This document shows positions 1 to 5,511 of a DNA stretch of 5,845 bases, piece by piece. The notes below the pieces were generated by a model, which saw only the letters and a list, made by a program, of their open reading frames with translations, had not been told where the DNA came from and made no database searches. Source of the stretch: an uncultured Desulfobacterales bacterium (GTDB taxonomy: Bacteria > Desulfobacterota > Desulfobacteria > Desulfobacterales > UBA11574); contig CALANC010000161.1 in the NCBI GenBank assembly GCA_937925895.1, forward strand, positions 1-5,845, written 5' to 3'. The position numbers and the translations under genes are program-made. Every line of letters begins with the position of its first letter. Positions within the stretch are counted from its first letter, which is position 1.

Positions 1-177
1 TGGATTTTTTAACAATCCGACAACCAGATTAACCCGATAGGTGGTTCCCATGGTTTTTCCTGAGAGTTGAACCTCTTTTTGGATCCCGCAGCTAGATGAG
101 AAAATAAGGAAAAGGATCAACAGTAAAGCTTTAATAATATACGAAGGTCCATAAAAATATTTTGAGTTGTGACTCAT
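1..177 (-). CDS. apbE: FAD:protein FMN transferase (ApbE family) lipoprotein, N-terminal part, cut by window edge
   Basis: This minus-strand reading frame starts at the ATG at 177-175 and stays open for 59 codons to the left edge, so only the N-terminus is present. Residues 1-16 are polar with a lysine at 16. Residues 17-26 are strongly hydrophobic (ALLLILFLIF) and are followed by SSSC with Cys30, which looks like a lipoprotein signal peptide with a slightly atypical lipobox. Residues 39-49 (SGKTMGTTYRV) match the conserved start of the mature ApbE domain. Known family members transfer FMN from FAD to a threonine of flavoproteins such as RnfG or NqrC, on the outer face of the cytoplasmic membrane. 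No clear Shine-Dalgarno site precedes the ATG. The gene lies 171 nt downstream of hypE across a large palindrome, so cotranscription is uncertain. The family call rests on one motif plus the signal peptide; the catalytic part is outside the window. Confidence 0.8.
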   Translation of the reverse strand, partial: MSHNSKYFYGPSYIIKALLLILFLIFSSSCGIQKEVQLSGKTMGTTYRVNLVVGLLKNP

Positions 178-206
178 GTAGTTTCTTTTTTTTGAAATAT
201 TTATTG

Positions 207-350
207 AGTTTTCGATTCAGAAATGAGCTTTTTTTGCAAGATCAAGAAAATCGAGGAATTCCGCGGAGACGTACAAGTAGTACGTCGCACAAGTAATTCC
301 GAAGATTGACACAGAGATTGCGGAAAAGAGCCATTTCTGAATCGAAAACT
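207..350. repeat. Large imperfect palindromic element with perfect 19-bp terminal inverted repeats
   Basis: The arms AGTTTTCGATTCAGAAATG (207-225) and its exact reverse complement (332-350) bound a 144-nt segment. The inside is also partly self-complementary about the same centre near 278: GCAA (236-239) with TTGC (318-321), GGAATT (255-260) with AATTCC (295-300), and GACGTAC (268-274) with GTACGTC (280-286) around an AAGTA loop. The transcript could therefore fold into one long interrupted hairpin on either strand. It lies directly after hypE, and its right edge overlaps the hypE stop codon. No U-run follows the hairpin in the hypE direction, so it is not a classic intrinsic terminator; it might still stabilise the mRNA 3' end or attenuate transcription into the apbE-like gene. 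It contains no plausible gene. A small non-autonomous mobile element or dispersed intergenic repeat is the likeliest explanation. Confidence 0.85.
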
Positions 351-1359
351 AGCAGATTCTGGGGAGCTGATCTCCCGTAAGCATATCGATAATTCTTGTT
401 CCTCCAATTCGGGTTTGCATGATCACTCTCCCGGGAATATCTGGAATCACTTCCCCGATAATGGCTGCGTCTTCGCCCAAATTGTCTTTACACATGACAG
501 TGAGCACAATGTCTGCATATTCAGGTGGGACAAATGCAAGCAGTTTGCCTTCATTGGCAACATAAATAGGATCGAAACCCAAAAGCTCGCAGACCCCCAC
601 GACATCGTCTTTGAGAGGTATCGTTTCTTCGTAGACTCTTATGCCGACATTTGATTGGAGTGCAATTTCGTTCAAGGCTGTTGCCACACCTCCCCGGGTG
701 GGATCCCGAAGTACATGAATATCGGGGCACGCAGCAAGCATGTTATTCACCATGTGGTGTAAAGGAGCTGTATCGCTGCTGATTGATGTGTCAAAGGATA
801 TCCCTTCTCTTTGTGTCAACACCGCCATGCCATGATCACCGATACATCCACTCAGTATGATTTTGTCACCGGGGCATGCCCTGTGGCTGGAGATATTTAC
901 TTTTCCAGAAATAATGCCGATACCTGAGGTATTAATAAAAATCTTGTCGACAGCACCTTTAGGGACAACTTTTGTGTCTCCGGTCACAATCTTGACACCG
1001 GCTTTTTCAGCCGCCGTGCTCATCATTTCCAGTATTTTTTCCAGATCTGATACGGGAAAACCTTCTTCGATGATTAGGCCACTGCTAAGATAAAGCGGCA
1101 AGGCACCGCACATGGCAAGATCATTGACCGTTCCATTCACGGCAAGATCTCCGATACACCCTCCCGGAAAAAAAATAGGGTCCACGACATACGTGTCGGT
1201 TGAAAACGCCAGCCGCTGCTCTTCGATATTAAATATGGCACCGTCGTTTAACTGTGACAGAATAGGATTATCAAATTTAGGGATCATCATTTCGGCGATC
1301 AGGTTGTGGGCCATCTTTCCGCCGCCGCCGTGATCCAAAAGAATGGTGTCAGTTTTCAT
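349..1359 (-). CDS. hypE: Hydrogenase expression/formation protein HypE (carbamoyl dehydratase)
   Basis: HypE is a cytoplasmic ATP-dependent enzyme. It receives a carbamoyl group from HypF on its C-terminal cysteine and dehydrates it to a thiocyanate, the source of the CN ligands of the [NiFe] active site. The 336-residue product has the usual family length. It shows the glycine-rich N-terminal DHGGGGKM (9-16), STDT (53-56), the PGGCIGDLAVNGTVNDLAMCGA region (65-86) of the PurM/HypE ATP-binding fold, VTGDTKVV (near 124-131), the DPTRGGVATALNE region of the second domain, and the diagnostic C-terminal PRIC with catalytic Cys336. The ATG is preceded by AAAGGA eight bases upstream, and the family N-terminus begins here, so the start is firm. 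It follows hypD by 12 nt and is clearly coupled to it. The stop codon TAG is completed by the first two bases of the palindromic element at 207-350. The gene appears intact. Confidence 0.97.
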   Translation of the reverse strand: MKTDTILLDHGGGGKMAHNLIAEMMIPKFDNPILSQLNDGAIFNIEEQRLAFSTDTYVVDPIFFPGGCIGDLAVNGTVNDLAMCGALPLYLSSGLIIEEGFPVSDLEKILEMMSTAAEKAGVKIVTGDTKVVPKGAVDKIFINTSGIGIISGKVNISSHRACPGDKIILSGCIGDHGMAVLTQREGISFDTSISSDTAPLHHMVNNMLAACPDIHVLRDPTRGGVATALNEIALQSNVGIRVYEETIPLKDDVVGVCELLGFDPIYVANEGKLLAFVPPEYADIVLTVMCKDNLGEDAAIIGEVIPDIPGRVIMQTRIGGTRIIDMLTGDQLPRIC

Positions 1360-1367
1360 TGATTATA

Positions 1368-1373
1368 TCCTTT
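1368..1373 (-). promoter_or_regulatory. Ribosome binding site of hypE, overlapping the hypD stop codon
   Basis: Read on the minus strand, AAAGGA lies eight bases before the hypE ATG and shares two bases with the TAA stop of hypD. It is the only strong Shine-Dalgarno sequence seen before any gene in the window. The arrangement suggests translational coupling of hypD and hypE. Confidence 0.8.
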
Positions 1374-2463
1374 AGGTGGCGTGATAGCGATAATAGGTTG
1401 CACAGGTTCCTTCGCTGGAAACCATGCAAGGGCCTACGGGTGTTTCCGGTGTGCAGGCCATCTTGTAGAGCAAGCAATCGGTTGGGATTTTTTGACCGGT
1501 GAGAATTTCGCCACAAGCACATCCTTTGGGATCTTCTGTTTCAGAAATCCTTACATCGAACATTTCTTCCGCATCAAAAGAGGCAAATTCTTTTCTGATT
1601 TTTAGACCGCTTTTTGAGATTTTACCAATGCCGCGCCAACTGGCATCAATGGCTTCAAAAACATCATCCATAACCTTTTGGGCTTTTATGTTCCCATCAT
1701 ACGTTACGGCCCGTTGATATCCGTTGGCTATATCTGGATTATTGTTTTCTATCTGCTCAGCCAGCATGAATATTGCCTGAAGTATATCCACCGGCTCAAA
1801 TCCTGCAACCACGCATGGGACTTGATACTGTTCAAAAAAAGGAAGGTACGCTTTCAAACCGATTATTACCGAAACATGTCCGGGAAGGATAAAGCCGTCG
1901 ATGTTTGTCGTCTTGGCCTCCATTAGAAAAGCCAAAGCCGGCGGAAGCAGCTTATGGGCACAGAAGACGAAATAGTTGTCAAGTTTCATCTCGACCGCAG
2001 TTCGTATAGATGCGGCTATGGTAGGGGCGGTGGTTTCAAAACCCACACCCAGAAATATTATTTTCTTTAAAGGATTTTTTTTGGCGATCTCAAGCGCATC
2101 AAATGTGGAATACACCACACGGATATCGCTGCCGTAAGCTCGTTCTTGCTGGAGAGAAGAATTTGTTCCCGGCACCCTCATAAGATCACCGAAAGTTGTC
2201 ACGATGACATCGTCAATTCTAGATAAGGTGATAAAGGTATCGATTTCATTCTGGGCTGTAACACACACCGGGCAGCCGGGGCCGGAAAGCAGTGCAATCG
2301 TCGGCGGTAAGAGTCCCCGAATTCCGCTTCTGAAAATGGAGGTGGTATGGGTGCCGCAAACTTCCATTAAACGAATCGGATTTTGACTAACCACTTTTAG
2401 GTGTTCAACCAATTTTCTGGAAATCTGTGGATCCCTGTATTCTTCTAGATGTTTGATAGCCAT
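1372..2463 (-). CDS. hypD: Hydrogenase maturation protein HypD
   Basis: HypD is the cytoplasmic iron-sulfur scaffold that, with HypC, holds the Fe(CN)2CO unit before transfer to the hydrogenase large subunit. The 363-residue product (from the ATG) shows CGTHT with Cys36, GPGCPVCVT with Cys64 and Cys67, DLMRVPGT (93-100), GFETTAP (141-147), PGHVSVI, GFEP, and the C-terminal cysteine-rich region CAC (315-317) with Cys330, Cys337, Cys346 and Cys354, which includes the [4Fe-4S] ligands. The reading frame extends upstream to a TTG at 2487, but the ATG at 2463 gives the usual family start (MAIKHLEEYRDP) and is preferred. Neither start has a clear Shine-Dalgarno site. hypE follows after 12 nt. Upstream is a 486-nt repeat-rich gap instead of the more usual direct junction with hypC, so the pair hypD-hypE may need its own promoter. 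No damage to the gene is visible. Confidence 0.97.
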   Translation of the reverse strand: MAIKHLEEYRDPQISRKLVEHLKVVSQNPIRLMEVCGTHTTSIFRSGIRGLLPPTIALLSGPGCPVCVTAQNEIDTFITLSRIDDVIVTTFGDLMRVPGTNSSLQQERAYGSDIRVVYSTFDALEIAKKNPLKKIIFLGVGFETTAPTIAASIRTAVEMKLDNYFVFCAHKLLPPALAFLMEAKTTNIDGFILPGHVSVIIGLKAYLPFFEQYQVPCVVAGFEPVDILQAIFMLAEQIENNNPDIANGYQRAVTYDGNIKAQKVMDDVFEAIDASWRGIGKISKSGLKIRKEFASFDAEEMFDVRISETEDPKGCACGEILTGQKIPTDCLLYKMACTPETPVGPCMVSSEGTCATYYRYHAT

Positions 2464-2482
2464 GGTCTTTGTTACAATCCAT

Positions 2483-2496
2483 CCCAAATATTTGGG
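2483..2496. promoter_or_regulatory. Perfect 14-bp palindrome upstream of hypD, possible operator
   Basis: CCCAAATATTTGGG is a perfect dyad ending 19 nt before the hypD ATG. It has no loop, so a dimeric protein-binding site fits better than an RNA hairpin. No regulator family is recognised from the motif and no promoter could be placed confidently beside it, so the operator role is a guess. It also covers the unlikely upstream TTG start of the hypD frame. Confidence 0.25.
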
Positions 2497-2498
2497 TC

Positions 2499-2589
2499 AT
2501 TGCGAGCAATTAAGAATCCGACCGGTTTATTGCCTTTCAGAAAAGGCCATGACCTTATACAGGGCGAAACTGTATTGGAATTGCGCCAG
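2499..2589. repeat. Direct repeat copy A in the hypF-hypD gap
   Basis: This ~91-bp stretch matches 2834-2923 in the same orientation at roughly three quarters identity by eye. It includes an uninterrupted 25-base identical block and the 16-base block AATTAAGAATCCGACC. Inside is the small hairpin GCCTTTCAGAAAAGGC (2532-2547; 6-bp stem, 4-base loop), identical in both copies. On the minus strand the copy is open in the frame encoding SWPFLKG and VGFLI, which ends at a TAA eight bases before the hypD ATG. It is likely a member of a dispersed intergenic repeat family. Confidence 0.8.
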
Positions 2590-2644
2590 AGAGCTTCAGG
2601 TATGATTAAGTTTTGCACTGAAAGCTGTCTGAGTGAATTAGGGA

Positions 2645-2660
2645 TCGTTATGAAAGAACC
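2645..2660. repeat. Left arm of a 16-nt inverted repeat
   Basis: TCGTTATGAAAGAACC here is the reverse complement of 2727-2742 with a single mismatch, including 11 consecutive perfect pairs (ATGAAAGAACC). The arms enclose 66 nt. It could be a stem, the ends of a tiny element, or two opposed copies of a binding site. Confidence 0.65.
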
Positions 2661-2726
2661 ATAGATGATTTGATTTAATATTGAAACCTTATTTTCAACC
2701 AGAAACCTTTATTGATCACACGTGCA

Positions 2727-2742
2727 GGTTCTTTCATTACGA
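2727..2742. repeat. Right arm of a 16-nt inverted repeat
   Basis: GGTTCTTTCATTACGA pairs with 2645-2660 with one mismatch. It overlaps a short direct repeat: GATCACACGTGCAGGT (2714-2729) recurs as GATCACATGCAGGT (2791-2804), two bases shorter. This shows that the gap is a mosaic of duplicated pieces. Confidence 0.65.
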
Positions 2743-2833
2743 GACGTTATTCACGAGTTCTTTCAGAAAAAATTTAATCATATCTGAAGCGATCACATGC
2801 AGGTCATGCCGTTTTCTTCAGGGCGATATGAAT

Positions 2834-2923
2834 ATTGCGAAAAATTAAGAATCCGACCAGCATATCGCCTTTCAGAAAAGGCCATGACCTTTTGGAATTT
2901 GAAACTGTGTTTGGATTAGCCAG
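2834..2923. repeat. Direct repeat copy B in the hypF-hypD gap
   Basis: This is the second copy of the ~90-bp repeat, 335 bp from copy A, with the same internal hairpin GCCTTTCAGAAAAGGC (2867-2882). It starts soon after the hypF stop. On the minus strand it lies within a 40-codon frame (ATG at 2926 to TGA at 2804) that encodes the same SWPFLKG and VGFLI segments as copy A. Most codon differences between the copies change the amino acid, which argues against selection on a protein. I do not call a gene. Confidence 0.8.
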
Positions 2924-2949
2924 CATGGTGCTGTATTTTCCTATTGATC

Positions 2950-5226
2950 TCATCTTGCTAATTCAGCGGCGATCCTAGCCTGTCCGAGACAGATACCGCC
3001 GTCATTTGTCGGGACTTTTGCGTGTGTATAGACCTGGAAATTCTTTTCTTCAAGGGCTCTTATCAAGCCGGTTAATAAAATCGAGTTTTGAAAAACCCCA
3101 CCACTCAACACCACCCGCTTCAATCCGCTCTCTGTTCGAATTATTTCGCACAAGTGAGCAAACAGACGGATGAGTGTCTGATGAAACTTGCCACTGATCA
3201 CGGAAGGATGAATTCCCTGTATCATATCTTTAACCACACCACTTATGATGGGACTGGTTCGTATTTTGAACCCATCTTCCCTGACCCATTCATAATCATA
3301 AATAGCGCTTTCTTTTTCTCCTGCCAGCATTTCCAATTCCATGGCAGCCTGGCCTTCAAAGACAACCTGTTTTCTGATACCAACAATCGCTGCAATTCCA
3401 TCAAAGAGGCGACCAAGGCTAGATGTTTTGGGTGAGTTGAGATTTTTTGAAATCATCTCCACCATTATCTTGAGGGTCTTGTGATCGATTTCTTTTAAAA
3501 GAGGTAGATCGAGATCAAAAAAGTCCTCACCAAAGGCATTATACAGATAGCCTACAGCCATACGCCAGGGCTCTCTTATGGCTGCAGTGCTTCCGGGCAT
3601 GGGGATATAGGAAAAATGAGCGGCCCGCGAAAATTTATCTAATTGAGTAACCAATATTTCTCCGCCCCATATCGTTCGGTCCGTTCCAAATCCTGTGCCG
3701 TCAAATGCAAGTCCGATCACTGGGCCGTCTAGCAGGTTTTCTGCCATGGCACTGACTATATGGGCGTGGTGATGCTGAACTTGGATTTTTTGAACGTTAT
3801 GCTGCTCTTGGGCATATTGAGTGCTCAAATAATCGGGATGAAGGTCAAAAGCAATAATCTCCGGATTGATATCCAGTATTCGCTTCATGTGTTGTATGGT
3901 TAATTGAAAAAAATCATATGATGCCAGATTTTCGAGATCTCCGATATGCTGACTTATAAAAGCTTGATTGCCCTTTGTAAGGCATACTGTATTTTTCAAT
4001 TCAGCCCCACAGGCCAGTATAGGTGGGACTTTTTTATCAATGAAGATTGGCATTGGGATATATCCTCTTGAACGCCGGATAAACCGGGTGGATCCGGCAG
4101 TGCTTCGTACAATCGAATCATCACTGCGAAGATATATGTCCCGGTCGTGCATTAAAAAATAGTCCGCGATAGGAGACAGCCGCTTAAACGCATCTTCATT
4201 GTCGATGGCAATCGGTTCCTCGCTCAAGTTGCCGCTTGTCATCACAAGAGCAGTAAAGTCATTTTTTAAAAGCAGGTAGTGCAGGGGGGTATACGCCAGC
4301 ATGGTGCCAAAATACCGGTTTCGAGGAGACACTTCTTCTGCAATCGGGTGGGGCTCTTTTTTTTTTAAAAGTACAATGGGTCGTTGGTGTGAATGAAGAA
4401 GTTTTTCTTCTTCTTTTTCAACGATTGCATATTTTCGAACGCTTGCAACATCATAAGACATTATAGCTAGCGGCTTTTCTTCCCGATGCTTTCTTTTTCG
4501 GAGTGTTTTAACCGCGTCATTATTTTCCGCATTTGCGGCCAGGTGAATACCACCCAATCCCTTGATGGCAACGATATGCCCAGACTTTAAAAGCGTTACT
4601 GCCATTTTAATTGGTGCTAAAGTTTTAATCTTTCGCCGAGTGTTATCATAAAGGGCAACATGAGGTCCGCATTTTTGACAGGCATTCGGCTGGGCATGAA
4701 ATCTTCTGTTATCGGGGTCATCATATTCATCCTGGCAAACAGAACACATGATAAAGTGCTTCATGGAGGTTTTCGGCCGGTCATAGGGCACATCGTTAAT
4801 GATGGTATACCGAGGACCACAGTTGGTGCAGTTGATGAAAGGATATTGAAAGCGATGGTCGTTTGGGTCAAATAGTTCTTTTAAGCAGTCATCGCAGACA
4901 GATACATCAGGAGATATAAGAGTCGTCATCACTGACTGCCCTCTACTGTCTTCAATCGTAAAATCCATGTAGTGATTCAGCGCTTCGTCGTAAAGAAAAA
5001 TTTCAACGATATGGGCAAGCGGCGGGCGTTTATCGGTGAGATCACGGCAGAAGTATTCAATATCTTTTTTTGTCCCTTCGATATGGATGGATACTCCCGA
5101 TGATGTATTGGCAACTGCGCCTTTAATTGTATATTTATTAGCCAGTTGATATATAAAAGGTCGAAATCCGACGCCTTGAACGATACCGTTTACTTCCACC
5201 CTCCTGGCAATGTAATTATCGTTCAT
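2950..5226 (-). CDS. hypF: Carbamoyltransferase HypF
   Basis: HypF converts carbamoyl phosphate and ATP to carbamoyl adenylate and transfers the carbamoyl group to HypE Cys336, starting CN ligand synthesis. From the ATG at 5226 it is 758 residues, the normal length, with all domains. An acylphosphatase domain (about 1-92) has VQGVGFRPF (16-24, Arg22) and Asn40. Two zinc fingers each show C-x2-C-x18-C-x2-C (Cys111, 114, 133, 136 and Cys161, 164, 183, 186). A YrdC-like domain (about 200-380) has KGLGG, RKHREEKP and SGNLSEEPI. A Kae1-like domain has HHHAH (485-489), FDGTG, LSGGVFQN (707-714) and NDGG (741-744). The frame also opens at a GTG at 5250, eight residues earlier and 16 nt after hypC. 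Neither start has a clear Shine-Dalgarno site; the ATG fits family N-termini better. The gene sits between hypC and hypD. No defect is visible. Confidence 0.97.
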   Translation of the reverse strand: MNDNYIARRVEVNGIVQGVGFRPFIYQLANKYTIKGAVANTSSGVSIHIEGTKKDIEYFCRDLTDKRPPLAHIVEIFLYDEALNHYMDFTIEDSRGQSVMTTLISPDVSVCDDCLKELFDPNDHRFQYPFINCTNCGPRYTIINDVPYDRPKTSMKHFIMCSVCQDEYDDPDNRRFHAQPNACQKCGPHVALYDNTRRKIKTLAPIKMAVTLLKSGHIVAIKGLGGIHLAANAENNDAVKTLRKRKHREEKPLAIMSYDVASVRKYAIVEKEEEKLLHSHQRPIVLLKKKEPHPIAEEVSPRNRYFGTMLAYTPLHYLLLKNDFTALVMTSGNLSEEPIAIDNEDAFKRLSPIADYFLMHDRDIYLRSDDSIVRSTAGSTRFIRRSRGYIPMPIFIDKKVPPILACGAELKNTVCLTKGNQAFISQHIGDLENLASYDFFQLTIQHMKRILDINPEIIAFDLHPDYLSTQYAQEQHNVQKIQVQHHHAHIVSAMAENLLDGPVIGLAFDGTGFGTDRTIWGGEILVTQLDKFSRAAHFSYIPMPGSTAAIREPWRMAVGYLYNAFGEDFFDLDLPLLKEIDHKTLKIMVEMISKNLNSPKTSSLGRLFDGIAAIVGIRKQVVFEGQAAMELEMLAGEKESAIYDYEWVREDGFKIRTSPIISGVVKDMIQGIHPSVISGKFHQTLIRLFAHLCEIIRTESGLKRVVLSGGVFQNSILLTGLIRALEEKNFQVYTHAKVPTNDGGICLGQARIAAELAR

Positions 5227-5266
5227 TTGTTCTGGCACAATTTGAAACACTCAATTTAGGTATGAT

Positions 5267-5500
5267 TTAAGACTTATTATTGGAAGACAATGACACGATC
5301 TCACGCAGCGCCTTTAAAGACTCCATAGCACTTTTTTCGTCTATTTTGTCAATGGCAAAACCTGCATGTACAATGACGTAATCCCCAACCTTTGGGTTTT
5401 CAAGTAGAAGCAGACTGGCCTCTCTTTTGACGCCGTCAACATCGATGGTTGCAACATTTTGGTCTATTTTTATGATTTTAGAAGGGATTGCTAGACACAT
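5267..5500 (-). CDS. hypC: Hydrogenase assembly chaperone HypC
   Basis: HypC/HupF proteins are small cytoplasmic chaperones. They bind the Fe(CN)2CO precursor with HypD and then the immature hydrogenase large subunit. The 77-residue product begins with the diagnostic MCLAIP, in which Cys2 is the essential ligand after methionine removal. It also carries VDGVKREASLLLL and VGDYVIVHAGFAIDKID (38-54), the family's OB-fold-like core, and has a normal length. The ATG at 5500 is fixed by the need for Cys2 at the N-terminus. It follows the hdrA-like stop by only 11 nt with no obvious Shine-Dalgarno site, so translation may depend on coupling to the upstream gene. hypF starts 16 or 40 nt downstream depending on its start. 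Close spacing indicates one transcript running from the hdrA-like gene into hypC and hypF. Confidence 0.96.
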   Translation of the reverse strand: MCLAIPSKIIKIDQNVATIDVDGVKREASLLLLENPKVGDYVIVHAGFAIDKIDEKSAMESLKALREIVSLSSNNKS

Positions 5501-5511
5501 TGGTTTGGCAA

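Larger units (their letters stand above)
2464..2949. other. 486-nt intergenic gap between hypF and hypD, repeat mosaic without a supported gene
   Basis: The stretch holds direct repeats A and B, the 2645/2727 inverted repeat, a short GATCACA...GCAGGT direct repeat and the CCCAAATATTTGGG palindrome. Several TTGAAA- and TATTAA-like words occur on the minus strand (around 2670-2695), but none has proper promoter spacing, so no promoter is called. No tRNA or recognisable RNA gene is seen. The spurious frames on both strands lack family motifs and good ribosome binding sites. Confidence 0.7.

Noticed and set aside
207..350. Rho-independent terminator for hypE
   Set aside because: The stem is long and interrupted, and no T-run follows it on the minus strand; the next bases are CTCAATAAATATTTC.
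201..407. 68-codon minus-strand reading frame with an ATG at 407
   Set aside because: It overlaps the hypE C-terminus in another frame and then reads through the palindromic element. Its composition reflects the repeat, and it has no family motif.
2464..2487. TTG start at 2487 giving HypD eight extra residues
   Set aside because: No Shine-Dalgarno site precedes it, it lies within the CCCAAATATTTGGG palindrome, and family members start at MxxxxLEEYRDP, matching the ATG at 2463.
2472..2618. Minus-strand frame from a GTG at 2618 ending eight bases before hypD
   Set aside because: No ATG, no ribosome site and no recognised domain. It is covered largely by repeat copy A.
2449..2664. 71-codon plus-strand reading frame
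   Set aside because: It starts inside hypD on the opposite strand and runs through direct repeat A. No motif or ribosome site supports it.
2804..2926. 40-codon minus-strand frame (ATG at 2926) shortly after hypF
   Set aside because: An AGGA-like sequence lies 12 bases upstream, but the frame is essentially repeat copy B, and the related frame in copy A differs by mostly non-synonymous changes.
3088..3435. 115-codon plus-strand reading frame
   Set aside because: It lies wholly antisense to the conserved Kae1-like domain of hypF and has no motif of its own.
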